Below, piece after piece: positions 44,987 through 56,728 of a stretch of 64,000 bases of DNA; positions within the stretch are counted from its first letter, which is position 1, and every line of letters starts with the position of its first letter. Both the position numbers and the translations under genes were made by a program. This stretch comes from Buxus sempervirens (lineage: Eukaryota; Streptophyta; Magnoliopsida; Buxales; Buxaceae). The stretch spans positions 18,338,048-18,402,047 of the forward strand of contig OX387194.1 in assembly GCA_947561395.2 (NCBI GenBank), in the 5' to 3' direction. A model generated the notes under the pieces. That model worked only from the letters and a program-made list of their open reading frames with translations. It made no database searches and was not told where the DNA came from.

Positions 44987-47385
44987 CTAACCCCAACTAA
45001 CTAATGAGGAGCTGCACAACTTCTTCCCCAACCGAAAGTTACTTCAAAGATTAGCCAACTCCAACCAACTCGTGAGGTGTTCCTACACAATTTAATTATT
45101 CTTGAATAGTTGCAGATTAGATTCGTAAGGGTATATATTAATTAGTGTTGAAAAGTTCATATAGATAGAGCTTGTTTATGTTTTTATTTAATGATAGAAT
45201 AAATAAAGCTTGTTTATGTTGAGGTTTTTGTTATTGATAATATATGAAATATTATATCTTTTCAATATGCTGAAATTAGATCATATTTAGCTCCTCGAAA
45301 AATTGTCTTAACTTTTTTTATTTTTTAATTATTGTCTTTCACAGGATATTCGGCAAAACTATTTTGAATATTCAAATTCAGTTTCCTTTCTCATGGATAA
45401 GAGTTGGATTCTAAAGTCAAGGTAACTTGGTTAACAAATTTAAATATGTCACGTTTATATGGCCCTATATATTTAGGGCCATATATACTACATACATACG
45501 CACACACATTAGGGTTTTTCCTTTTTCACTTAGTTATTTTATTCATAAATAGGGTGAGTCAGGAATATATCAAAGGGGTAAAGAAGTTCATTAATTTTGC
45601 ATCTGATAATTGGGCAACAGTTGAAGGAAAGTTGAAGTGCCTATGTCAAAATTGTAACAATGTATTGTATCAAGATGAAGAGACAGCATACGATCACATG
45701 ATTTGTGATGGATTTGATAAGAATTACATCGAACGGATATTTCATGGGGTCATGGGGAGGATATATTAAATCGTGCATCTACGAGTGTGGAGATAATGTA
45801 TTTGACGCACATTGTCATAGTGGTGATATGGAGGATTTGTTGCATGATTTAGTTGGAAGCTTCAATTGCCGAATCATAAATGTTCATATATGCGTTTGAG
45901 GTTACCTCTTCAGGTCACTATTGATGTAATGTGGGATGAAGTTGCATCTGTTCTAAACTTGACAAGAAGCTCTCTAGATCTTTGGGTTTTAGACCTTGTT
46001 TTTTCCCTCTTAAAACTTTTCCTAGCAACCCATAAAATATAAAATATACTTTAAAATTTTTTTTCTTTTTGATTTTTTTATGTTTCTGAAACATGCTATT
46101 AAGTTGGTTAAGAGATCTTGTTGATAAGCCACTTTCTGGATGAATGAGAAAATCTAGAAGAATGATGCTGTAAGTAGTCCAACTTGCTAGGCTAATGGAT
46201 ATTCGTTTAGTTTAAATCTTACAAGGTTGGTGCAATACTGTTTATTATATTGATATGCTTCTGACATTTGTCAATTTTTTGGATTTATAGGAAAACAGAA
46301 GTGCAAAAGCCCAAGGACCAGAGGCCCAAGGCAAGTGAGAATAAGCCTGTAATGACAGAGTGAGAAATAACTGCATGGATGATGTGGTCCTTAGAAGAAT
46401 GTAGGAGAGGATACTATTTGAACTTTGTTAAAAGCTTTCTTGGATGTAGGCAAGGAACCTGTTTCTGAAGCTATACATACGTCTGAGGCTTCATATTTGA
46501 CTTTGAATTGAGTTGTGTTTTTTGCTATATCTATGAACGGCATGATTTGATCAAAATCAATCGATTCGTACAATTTACAAACCCCGCTTTAGGTATGCAA
46601 GCTGCAACTAGCTCTAATATTAAAGCTTGTTTAGTGCTATTCTATAATCAAAAAAAATATTACAAATTAAAAAATTTTAGAGATTAATGATGGTCCAGAA
46701 ATAAACCTTTTTGCTGTTTTAATGTCTTTAAGCTTTTGTTTACATAATGAGCTTGGCATGAGAATTTTGCTTGATTCTATTAGTTGCTAATGGTTTCCTT
46801 ATTTTAATTATAACTTCTCGTATTGCTCTTAATTTAATCTCTATGTTGGAAGGTTTAGATGAAGAAGACTGTTTTAGAAGTGGAGCTTGAAGGTTTGGAG
46901 ATGGATTTGGAAGCATCAAATCATGGTTGTGAACGGTATTTTTTTTTCTGATAAGAATTCTAGATGAATTTTGAACCATCAAATGTCATACAACAGGTTT
47001 TTTTTGGCTTGGTACCAATATTGTAATGGAAGGTGCAAATTTCAAATTAATATTTTTTTAATTTGCAAATTAATTTTATTTTTTTTTATTTGGTTTAATT
47101 TGGTTAAATTTGGAGGGTTGGGGAAGGGGTGGGGCTGGTAGGGCGTTGCACCCCAATCTAATGCGCAAGGGGGATTTTGTAAAAATTAAAAGAAATTGGG
47201 GTAAATGCATAGGGCGGTTTTGGTATAAAAAAAAGGGCTTTAGCGGCAGGCGCGACCACCGCTACAAGATTTAGCGATAGACCAATCAACAGTGGACAGG
47301 CGTCGTTGGATTGGGGCTTTAGCGGCGGGCTTTTGAGATTTAGCGACAGTCTTAGCCTGCTGCTAAAATCCCCTTTTTTGTAGTG
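44987..47385 (+). mobile_element. CACTA (En/Spm) transposon, right part, interrupted by element B
   Basis: Contains a transposase N-terminal fragment and ends at 47380-47385 with TTTTTTGTAGTG, the reverse complement of a CACTACAAAAAA terminus. Subterminal TTTAGCGGC/GCTAAA words (47230-47370) are typical of the superfamily. The matching left end is not in the window. It should lie left of position 1 because element B splits this transposon. Bases 45900-47220 hold no recognisable coding sequence. Confidence 0.75.
45393..45899 (+). pseudogene. En/Spm-type transposase N-terminus, truncated and frameshifted
   Basis: Exon 1 is 45393-45421 (MDKSWILKS plus two bases). A 131-base GT..AG intron follows and exon 2 starts at 45553, giving the transposase-associated domain: RVSQEYIKGVKKFINFA, then C-x-C-x2-C (CLCQNC) and a later HMICDGF. 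Near 45760 the frame shifts and the homologous reading continues in another frame (ECGDNVFD, GDMEDLLHDL) to 45899. The catalytic core of TNP2-type transposases is absent. The start is chosen by family similarity, not from the longer frame opening inside the intron at 45404. Confidence 0.8.
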
Positions 47386-47726
47386 AACCCAAACCCAAAC
47401 TAGCCTCATCAAGGGTTTGGGTAATACCAAATCCTAACCGCCCCTATCGGGTCAGTATTGCCTCGGTTGCATTCTAAAACTTATAAAGAACTATTTTTTA
47501 ATTAGAATACGGACACGCCCGAATTTAATATATGGGCAGATTCATGCTTTTCTTATTCGCACAAGTGGTTGCCACTTGTCGACCGGAAGCTTTGGCCATT
47601 ACGCCACATTAGAAACGCACATGGGTGCATAACAAAATCTCATCTGCAGGTATTGTGCGGATTTCAATTATATTTGTCATGTCCGTATATATCATACGGT
47701 TTGGACTAAACCGTATGACATATACG
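47386..47726 (+). repeat. LTR remnant E, left part
   Basis: From about 47460 it resembles the LTR of element B between its start and promoter: a block with GGTTGCCA, CCGGAAGC, GGCC and CACAT at about 47565-47615 matches 42794-42835. Palindromes GCCCG-N11-GGGC at 47517-47537 and GTCCG-N11-CGGTT at 47681-47701. The left boundary is unclear and 47386-47459 is unassigned. The remnant resumes at 63911. Confidence 0.6.
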
Positions 47727-48462
47727 TGCAGACACCCCAAATTGCACTACAAAATGAGAAAATAATTGAAAATATTAATTGGGATTTGAAAAAGGCCAAT
47801 AAAGTGTAAAATTTGGTCAAACTGGTCATGCTCGTATTTTATTTACGGTGTGGTCATGCCCGTAGTTGATATACAGGCACAGCGTGCCCGTATTAATATT
47901 ACAGGCAAGGCGCGACCGTAATATATATACGGGTAAGGGGTTTTTTGGGCGAATTTATGCTTTTTGATTTTTAAGCCTTATCTGCACCCAAATATCTCTC
48001 TTGGATAAGCGAATTCTCTTATTTATCTGTTTGAACTATCTCATTTATCCTTGTTGGCCATGGATTGGCATCATCTCTATTTTCAACTCTATCTTGAGGA
48101 TCATGGTATATCTCTTTGGACCAACCATGCCCCCAGGCTTGCCTATAAATAGAGGGCAGATCCTCAAGCAAATGGCCATGAAAATTTGAAGACTCAAGAG
48201 CTCCAAGAGAAGAGAGGAATCCCTGCTGCTCTGCTTGCTCAATCCAGGTGAGTCCCTTTTCCCTTTTATTTACTTTTATTTTTTGTTTTTAATTCTAGAA
48301 GTAATAGGATCTTCTCCATTGTTGTAGAATAAGGCCTTCTTTTATTTTGTATTCCTAAACTTGTCTCTAAGTACCTTAAGAGTCTTTTTAGCCGTAAAAC
48401 GTGAAGAGAGAGCTAGGGGAAAGGGGAACAGGTGGATCCCTAGAATAGAACCTCATATTCTG
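47727..48462 (+). repeat. Solo LTR D, left part
   Basis: Starts TGCAGACACCCCAAATTGCA, close to B's LTR start. Target duplicate ATACG at 47722-47726 matches 63906-63910. Palindromes at 47830-47850, 47858-47878, 47886-47906 and 47914-47934 have GCCCG-type arms. TATA box GCCTATAAATAGAGG near 48142, donor-like CCAG|GTGAGT near 48250. Interrupted by element C after 48462. Confidence 0.88.
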
Positions 48463-51400
48463 TGTAAGCACCTCATTTTTGCGTCTCCCAAAATGAAATT
48501 TTAATTGAAAAGTCAAACTTGAGAAAGTCAAACTTGAGAAAAGTCAAACTTGAGAAAGTCAAAAAGTTGACTTTTTATCTGGTGCAAATCAGTTGCCATG
48601 CTTCCCACCATTGGAAAGAGGATTCCGATGCGATTCTAATGGAACAGAGTTTGCTCAAATCGGAGTCCAGATGAAGAAGTTATGGACTGGTCAAATCTGA
48701 GAAAAGCAGAAATTGATTTTCTGCTAAACCCCAGATCAGCTATTCCATTTGATATCAGCAGAAAGAGCATCTCGACACGATTCCAACGCAACTGAGTTTG
48801 CTGGAATCGGGGTCCCGGATAAGGAAATATGAGCAAAATCGGCTCCCGGACGCGGCCCGGCACTTCTGCTAAAAAACTTGAATTTGCTGCTAAACTGAAA
48901 TTCAGTGGATTGGGAATCTCGAGCTGATTCCAACGCCACTAAGTTTGCTAAAATCGGATATCAGATGAGTGAGTTGTGGGCAGTTGAAGTTTCTGAAAAA
49001 ACTGCACACGTGGCAAATAGTGAAGAAAGAGCAGCAAAATGAAAAGTTTTGAATTAAAAAAATAATATTTTTGCTATAAATCTAATCAAAGTATTTAAAA
49101 CAAAAGAAAAAGAAAAAAAATTAAAAGATGCATGTGCATCCAAAATTTAAAACAAAAAAACCCTAATATAATAATAATAAAAGTACATAAAGAAAAAAAA
49201 GAAAATAAAAAAACATGTGGTTGGACGAATTCTCCATGTGGAGAATTCGTCCAAGCAAACTTAGCCTCCAAGTTTACTTGGAGGCTAAGGAAAGAATGCA
49301 ATCATGAGTTTTGTTTAAAAAAGGGTATGAATGAAAAAGGGGTTGGCTTTTGGTGATAAAGTAGGGAAATATTTGCATTTTGGTCATTGCTTATAAAAAG
49401 AAAAAACCCTAGCAATTAGGGAGGTCGGCTGATTTTTGTTTGGGGTTCTCCCATCTCTCCCAAGCTCCTCCATTCTCTCCCCCATGCTCCTCCACCTCTC
49501 CTTGCTCCCTAGTCCCAAGTAGACCACCTAGAAACCTTATTTCTTCTTCTTGATCTTCTTCTCCTTCACTTAAGCCAAATAGGAAGGTGAAGGTGTTGCT
49601 TTTGGTGCGTGAAGGTGCTGCCCCAGCACTTCGGTTGGCTTCAAGAGGACCTCTACGCACAAGAAGAAGGGTCTTCCACCCCAAGGTATCATTCCTTGTT
49701 CCCTTTTACACTACATATGTGAAAATGGAGGCATTTCATGATGTTTCATAAGTATCGTTCCTCCCATGCTCTCAATCGGTTTCTTTGTTCTTTTTTGAAA
49801 TGTCTTATATGTGTTCTTGTTTTATTTTCATGGCTGTTGGGTGTGCTTTGCTTTAGTTTAGAAGGGAGCATGTTCCCTCTCGATTAATCATCTAATGTAC
49901 CCCCCGAGTAACCCCCCTCTTCCCTTCTTCAAGTGCTTCCTTTCTAAGATGAATGGGTGATGTATGTGGGTAGGATGATGAATGTAGCACCTGATGCATG
50001 CTAAGTCTATCCTCTGTTGGTTTATTCACATAAGGCCTAGTTGTTGTCGTACACAGGCACGGATTGATTATTGTCCAAAATATAGGTTTTGCCCTCTTTA
50101 GGATCATGTGAGTATCCCATCTTATTTGCTGTTTTGTATGTGTTAGTCATTGTTTCGGGTCATGAAAAACCAGCCCATTCGACCTTGTGCCGGCTTCGTA
50201 AGCATGCTTACTTGTTCATTCATTAGAAGCATATCTAGGTACCATACATGTGCTACTACTTAATATGATTTGCATGCATGGAAAACTTGCTTTTTTTCAA
50301 CTCTTAATGGCCTATCTTGTTCTTCAGTTTGGTTGTAACTTGAACATGTTTATGGGTGCTTCGTGTTGTTTTTTTATATAAAGTAATGGTGGGTTCTTAG
50401 AAGAAGGAAGGGAATCAAAATAGGGACACTTGAGTCCCTGTTTGTGTGTGGATTTGGTTTAGAGAGAGGAGGCAAACCCCTAACCTCCTCCCATCCTCTT
50501 AGTTTTCCCTAAAGAGAAGCTCATTCTTCTCTATTTTGGAACCATTGTGGGCCCACCCAGGGGCCCACACAATCACTGGAACTCCCCAAGAAGCCTAAAA
50601 AAACCCAACCCCAGTGGAAAAATCCAAAAAATAGGTTCTGTATGTTGATCCGGCAACTCAGGCCGGATCAACAGAGATTTATGTGTAGCCGGCATTAGAT
50701 GCCGGATACACTCAAATCAAGGTGTAGCCGGCTAAAGATGCCGGATACACAGAGACTTGTGTGTAACCGGCATCTCAGGCCGGCTACACTGCCAGAGTTC
50801 TTCCTTTGCTATTTTTGTGATTTTGTGCAATATTTTGAACTGTTTGATCAAATCCGGGCGAACCAGAAGGGTTTCCGGGTGACCCGGAAACCCAAAACGG
50901 GCCATGGACCGACCCGGTCCAAACTGATTCCAGGTGGGCCTTCCAACGGGGCCCACCAAGCCCGACCAACTCATTCATGCTTAAATAAGATAAATAAGAG
51001 ATTTGAGTGGGCCAGACCAATTGAGGCCCACCCAAGCCCTAATTGGGCCATGCATGATTAAAGTAGGATGTGGTTTGGCCGAGACCAAGGGTAGGGCCTA
51101 TCGGGCCCACCAAGCCCATTAACCAACCAAACTTAGGGTTTCAGAACCCTAACTCAGGAAGTCTTGGGCTTTCAAGCCCAAGCCCAGGTAAAGGGCCCCA
51201 AGCCCAAGGCCTGGCCCGTTTTGGCAAAGGTTAATCAAGAATAACTCAAAACACTTGGCAACCAGGGTGAGGCCCACTCAAGGGCCCACAAACAGTCCCG
51301 GCCTACTTGTGCATAGAAATCACTTAAATAATCAAACTGGAATTTAAATAAAATCAATTCACTTGAACCAAAGCCCAAAGGGCCTCTCAGGTTTAGACTG

Positions 51401-51856
51401 AGGCCCACCAAGGAGACACGTGGGCTCAACCGAGCCCACCAAGGAATCCGCGGGCCTTCCAACGGGGCCCGCCCTATGAGACTCACATCACTTTAATTAA
51501 AAAGATAAAATCAAGTGAAGGGACCCATACCACTTTGGCGGTCCCGCCAGACTTAACCGAATAGAATGCTGGATTAGGAATCGGGTGAGTGAGAGACCAA
51601 CTAAGTTGACTCAAACCAGGGAAACTTATGGGACCCGTCACTTGACGGGGTGGACTGGGGTGTCTACGGACTTCCCCAGACCGCAACCGAGCCCCTACTT
51701 AGAATCTCAAAGCCGCAGACCAAAAGCCTTAGTAGAAGAACTTAGGCACCCAGGTGTCTGCCTGCACCCCATCAGGCAGTGGCGACTCCAAACAAATCCC
51801 GAGGCACGCATCGTTTTGCGTGCGCTTCGTCGTGCGACCGAAATCGGGTGCGCACA
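48463..51856 (+). repeat. Element C 5' LTR
   Basis: 3394 bases, TGTAAGCACCTCATTTTTGC to GCGCACA. TATA-like CTTATAAAAAG near 49390, donor-like CCAAG|GTATCA after 49685, palindromes at 50644-50787, 25-base inverted repeat at 50869-50893, U5 stem CTGCCTG/CAGGCAG (51758-51779) and primer mimic (51780-51789). Confidence 0.95.
50644..50787 (+). repeat. Four palindromes of 25-28 bp in the C LTR
   Basis: TTGATCCGG...CCGGATCAA at about 50646-50671, then 25-base units GTAGCCGG/CCGGATAC at 50685-50709 and 50724-50748, and GTAACCGG/CCGGCTAC at 50763-50787. Unlike A, they lie downstream of the TATA box. Confidence 0.85.
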
Positions 51857-51859
51857 GCC

Positions 51860-51877
51860 TGGCGACTCTGCTGGGGA
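51860..51877 (+). promoter_or_regulatory. Element C primer binding site (tRNA-Arg type)
   Basis: TGGCGACTCTGCTGGGGA, three bases after the LTR end, identical to A. Confidence 0.85.
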
Positions 51878-53695
51878 CATCTTAGCCCAATAGAACCCTT
51901 GGTTAGAATGAGTCAGCCTATGAGGGATTTAGTCGATTTTAGGGTTTTTTCTGCCTAGCTTAGTAAGACGTGGAATACACGCAATTACGTATTCTGGGGA
52001 GTCCTGTCACAAGGACATGATAATCGCCTAAGGAAAGTGGAATTTAAGCGGTCCCCTGTGACCCTCCACTTACCTGGGGACTCTCCCGGAACCTCGTATT
52101 GCGTGCCAATTCTGCACCTTACTATACGAGACGGTAAAAACTCCTTTATCAACAAAATCCAGTCAAATCTCACTCGGTTTGACACCGCACTCAGCCCAAA
52201 TGCACATACGGGCACACCACCACACCGAGGATGGATTTATTTTCCAGTTTTGTGATAAACTGCGTGGGGTGACACGCACGAGGGAGGATGCGTGAATGAT
52301 CCGACCCTGAATGATTGAGTGAATACGGATATTGCTTCTTCTTCTCCAAAACCTAGATCTATCTAGCAGCCTACCCTTCTGATTCCTATGAACTGATCTT
52401 TGGGATGGTATTAGCACCTACGCTCCCGTGGCTTGCCGGAGAAAGCAGGGTAAACCCATCCCCCCAGTTTTCTGGAGTCCATTAGCACCACTGGTTTCTT
52501 GCCGTGGCACGCGAGGATCCAGTACTGGTCCAGACCCTTGTAGGCTTATGTCTCGGGCTGGGTATCCTCCCCCACCTAACGTTTCTGTGTAAACCACGCG
52601 TTGAGCATGCGAGGGTGAGTATGTTGTGAATGATGAATACGAGAGGAGTAAAACTGGAATAAAACTCAGAGTCCATTAGGGGCAGCAACCCCCGCTGTTT
52701 GCATCAAATGGAATAAACCCTAGATTATGGGCTGCCTTAGCCCTAATTTAGGAAGCTAACCTAACTTTGATCAGGGGAACCACCCCAGATCCATGCATGG
52801 AGTCCTGCGAGCCGTGGGCCTTGACCCATTGAGTCCGTCGGAAGCACTCTGAGTCCGGGTCAGCCTTTTGAGCAGATAAAAGCCGGCTAGATCAGACAAT
52901 TAGATGAAAGCAGGCCAGATCAGAGTAGGGGCACCAAACCCTAGATTTAGGAATTTGGCCGATCCGCCTTGAAGCAAACTTGTACCCTTCCTTTTGGCTC
53001 CCAACAGCCTTAAGGATGACTCCTTTGCAGATTTTTTGTGAATATCATGTAAATTTTCGCCCTCGCTGGCAAGTTGTAAATTCTCTTGGTTTGATACTTG
53101 AAGTCAAAAGGCAGATGAAAGAACAGATGAAAGAAAGCAGACCGGGACTCGGATGTGCTTCCATACACAAGTATGTCTAAAAGTCGTGCCCTGCGAGGCA
53201 CCAACCCTTTTTTTAGGATTGTGCACACACCCTTTTTGGTGTACTTTTTATATTCATTTTTTGATATTGAATTCTTGAATGGTAATACCATTTGGCCCTG
53301 GCTTTAATTTTGTGCAAGCATCTTCATGCATTGAGTGCACACACTTCAAAGTCATTTGCACAAGCTTTTTTATAAAATCATTTTCAAAAGAAATAATGCA
53401 AGAAATTTTTTTTCCAAAGATCAAAGCTACACCGGGACTTGCTCCAATTCCCTGTGCTTTACTCAGATTCAGCTTAATAAGAAAAATCATGAAATAAATT
53501 GGCTGTGACCTAGCCCAAAAAAAAAAAAAAAAGGGCCAAGTCTGACCCTTGCTAGGGACCAGCGGCCCAAGTTGAAAGTACAAAGAAAAATGATGAAAAG
53601 AAGAAAGAAGAAATTTCAAATCCAAGGAAAGACCAAATGTGTCAAAATGTAAAATCCCAGTCAAGGCTATTTTGTGCTCCTGCAGCCCTAGGAAA
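51878..53695 (+). other. Element C leader (noncoding)
   Basis: Aligns to A's leader up to about 53210, then diverges. No ORF1 is present: where A has its accessory gene, C has AT-rich sequence and repeats. A poly-A run lies at 53518-53533. Confidence 0.75.
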
Positions 53696-54990
53696 TCATT
53701 TCGTGTTTCCCCGAAAACTGGGACTTCTTCCCAAACAAGGACTTTCCCCAAAATCAAGAACTTCTGCCCAAAATAAGGAACTCCTCCCCAAGCCGGGACT
53801 TCTTCCCAAACCGGGACTACCCACACAATCAGGGACTCTCCCCTTGCCTCCAGATAGCGGCTAAAAAGAGATCAAAGTGAAAATTAAATTCTTGAAAATT
53901 CCCAAAAAAATTTCAGAAATCAACTCTTGCAGTTTCTGGAACCAAAAAACAGGGACTCTCCCCTTGCCCCCAGATAGCGGCTAAAAAGAGATCAAAGTGA
54001 AAATTAATTCAAATTCACAAAAAAAAAAAATTTTTGCAGAAATCAACTCTTGCAGTTTCTGGAACCGAAAAATAGGGACTCTCCCCTTGCCCCCAAATAG
54101 CGGCTAAAAAAAAAAAAAAGATCAAAGTAAAAATTAAATCAACTTCCAAAAATCTCAGAAATCAATTCCTCAGAGTTTCTCAGAAATCAACTCTTTGAGT
54201 TTCTCGAAAATCAACTCTTGTAGTTTCTTAGAAATCAACTCTTCGGAGTTTCTCAGAAATCGACTCCTACAGTTTCTCAGAAATCAACTCCTCGGAGTTT
54301 CTTAGAAATTGACTCCTATAGTTTCTCAGAAATCAACTCCTCGGAGTTTCTCAGAAATGGACTCCTATAGTTTCTCAGAAATCAACTCCTCGGAGTTTCT
54401 CAGAAATCAACTCCTACAGTTTCCCAGAAATCAATTCCTCGAGTTTCTCGGAAATCAACTCTCGCGGTTTCGCAGAAATCAACTCTTCAGAGTTTCTCAG
54501 AAATCGACTCCTATAGTTTCTCAGAAATCAACTCCTCGGAGTTTCTCAGAAATCAACTCCTACAGTTTCCCAGAAATCAACTCCTCGAGTTTCTCGGAAA
54601 TCAACTCTCGCGGTTTCGCAGAAATCAACTCTTTGAGTTTCTCGGAAATCAACTCTTGTAGTTTCTCAGAAATCAACTCTTCGGAGTTTCTTAGAAATCA
54701 ACTCCTAGAGTTTCTCAGAAATCAACTCCTCGAGTTTCTTGGAAATCAACTCTTGCAGTTTCCAAAAACTTCAGAAATCAACTCTTGCAGTTTCTGAAAT
54801 CAAAAACAAAAACTTTCTTCCTTTGCCTCCGAAGTGGCGGTCAAAACGAAACCTTGTCTCCTTACCTCCGAAGTGGTGGTCAAAAAGAAATCCTCACCTC
54901 CGAAGCGGCGGTTGAGAGAAAATCATTACCTCCGAAGTGGCGGTTAAAAGAAACCTTCTTCCCTAACCTCCGAAGTGGCGGTTAAAAAGG
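53696..54990 (+). repeat. Pre-gag repeat and hairpin arrays of element C
   Basis: Four adjacent arrays. GGACTTCTTCCCAAAC-type units at 53720-53820. Three units of about 122 bases starting GGGACTCTCCCCTTGCC at 53832, 53951 and 54075. About 20 units of 25-27 bases at 54150-54790 with CAGAAATCAACTC and small palindromes (ACTCC-TC-GGAGT, ACTCT-TC-AGAGT). Four units with ACCTCCGAAG(T/C)GG(C/T)GGT at 54822-54985. The second array resembles element A's array (…AGCGGCTAAAA-AGATCA). Confidence 0.85.
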
Positions 54991-55102
54991 GAATCAAATA
55001 ATGGAAAATCATCACAGTTAATCTGCAGAGACATGCATTATATTTCGTTATAATGTGCATTCTTTATACTGACGTGTCTATTGTCAACCCAAAGGTACCA
55101 AG

Positions 55103-56728
55103 ATTGCGTTTCGCAGTCCATACCTCCTGCGTTCAAGAAGAAGATTACAGATGGATCCCGCTGAAGGACTCGAGCAAGCGCCACCTCTCCCGCCTCACGG
55201 GCAAGAGGACTTGGAAGGCCACCCTGTGATTGCTGGCCTTAATCAACAGATGGCCAACATGACCACCATGATGACTGCCATGATGCAGCAAATGGAGAGA
55301 ATGCAAGCGCCACAGCAGCTTGTACAGCCACCAATGCCGGTACCTCCGCCACAGCAGCCGGCACCTCCGGTGCAACAGCCACAACTAGAGCGGCCACCAC
55401 CAGTTCTCCCACAGTTGAACCTACAGCCGCCAGAACTACAGAGCCCGCATCGTTTGGCAGCTCAACCGGAGCAGCCCTTACAGATTCCGGCACCCTTGGC
55501 CGTACCGCCGCAACAAGTAATGCCACAAGGAATGGGGCGTGAAGAAGAAGAGTGGTACAGAGCACAGGAGGCAGTGGGTGTCACAGCCCAGATGCAAGCA
55601 GACTTGCAAGCCCTAAAAGAACAGATGCAGAATGTGAACCGAGGTCCTATGCCAAAGGAAGCTTCATTGGACAGACTGGGATTCTTCCCCAATCTGCAAC
55701 TGCCGCCGAAGTTCAAATGTCCGGACTTCGTGAAGTTTGATGGAAGTGGCTGTCCACTGTCGCACCTGAGGGCATACTACGGGGATATGTGCCAATACGC
55801 CTATGATGAGAGAATTATGATCCATTTCTTTCAGCGTTCATTGATAGGCTCAGCTCAGAAATGGTTTGCCAGTCTGGACCGGAACCAGATGAGAACTTGG
55901 GACGACCTAGCTAGCACATTCCTTGAACACTTCAAGTTCAACATGGAGGTCTTGCCCACTCGAATGGAATTGCAGAAAATGACAAAGAAGAGCACTGAGT
56001 CCATTCGTGAATATGCAAAGAGATGGCGAGAAATGGCCGGTATGGTGCAACCACCCATGTTGGAGAAGGAAATGGTGACATTGTTCATCTCGACGCTGGG
56101 GCAGCCGTACTACACTTTGCTGCTAGGGCAGTTCGCTGCAAGTTTTGCTGATCTCGTTGTAGTCACAGACAGAATAGAAGATGGGGTGAAGTCTGGCAGA
56201 GTGGCTGGATTTGCAACCGAACAGAGAAGGAACCCCGTCGCTGGAAGGGGCATGGATAGAAAGAGAGATGACGAGGCCGTCAACTACATCCAGCAGAATA
56301 GGCCCTTCCACTTTTCAGCACCTGATAGAAGAGAGAATCAGAACAATGGCCAGGGAGCACAATTTGCAGGACAGCCGAGGCGGTCCAGAGAAGAGATGCA
56401 AGCAAGATGGAATAGGGTGTTCACACCTCTCCCTTACCCGTTGACAGAACTGTTGCCAACGCTGCTGAAGAAGGGATACCTGCAAAAGAAGCCGCCAACT
56501 CACCAACCGGCCAATAGTCGCTCCTACAACCCCAATGAGTGCTGTGAGTATCATATGGGAGCTCCCGGGCATCACACCAACCGCTGCTGGGACTTAAAGC
56601 ACGATGTCCAGGATTTGATCGACAACAAGCGGATTTCGGTCGATCCCCCAGTGACAACTCCTGCGACAGGGATCCAGACTAATCCTCTCCCGGACCACAA
56701 TCGGGCGTCTTCAAGTGGCACCAGCTGA
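55103..56728 (+). CDS. gag: gag of element C, intact
   Basis: Only gene of element C. ATG at 55151, TGA at 56726-56728, 525 residues. The frame is open upstream, and 15 residues at 55103-55147 are identical to those before A's gag ATG, so the true start may lie further 5'. Order: Pro/Gln-rich segment (55160-55540), capsid about 55690-56180 (FDGSGCPLSHLRAYYGDMCQYA, REYAKRWREMAG, FISTLGQPYYTLLLGQ), linker, and knuckle CEYHMGAPGHHTNRC near 56540 (C-x2-H-x5-H-x4-C). It ends shortly after the knuckle, where A continues into protease. It has no stops or frameshifts, in contrast to A and B, which fits selection for a functional capsid or a very recent insertion. Confidence 0.92.
   Translation: MAFRSPYLLRSRRRLQMDPAEGLEQAPPLPPHGQEDLEGHPVIAGLNQQMANMTTMMTAMMQQMERMQAPQQLVQPPMPVPPPQQPAPPVQQPQLERPPPVLPQLNLQPPELQSPHRLAAQPEQPLQIPAPLAVPPQQVMPQGMGREEEEWYRAQEAVGVTAQMQADLQALKEQMQNVNRGPMPKEASLDRLGFFPNLQLPPKFKCPDFVKFDGSGCPLSHLRAYYGDMCQYAYDERIMIHFFQRSLIGSAQKWFASLDRNQMRTWDDLASTFLEHFKFNMEVLPTRMELQKMTKKSTESIREYAKRWREMAGMVQPPMLEKEMVTLFISTLGQPYYTLLLGQFAASFADLVVVTDRIEDGVKSGRVAGFATEQRRNPVAGRGMDRKRDDEAVNYIQQNRPFHFSAPDRRENQNNGQGAQFAGQPRRSREEMQARWNRVFTPLPYPLTELLPTLLKKGYLQKKPPTHQPANSRSYNPNECCEYHMGAPGHHTNRCWDLKHDVQDLIDNKRISVDPPVTTPATGIQTNPLPDHNRASSSGTS

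Noticed and set aside
44984-44988. CACTA word at the end of B's 3' LTR as the left end of the CACTA transposon
   Set aside because: It is formed by the LTR end ACA plus flank CTA and is not followed by CAAAAAA, so it does not match the right terminus.
45404-45769. Single-exon transposase start at 45404
   Set aside because: The first part is intron sequence. A GT..AG intron from the ATG exon at 45393 gives the conserved family N-terminus.
49395-49430. Telomere-like AAACCCTA in the C LTR
   Set aside because: A single unit, not a tandem array.
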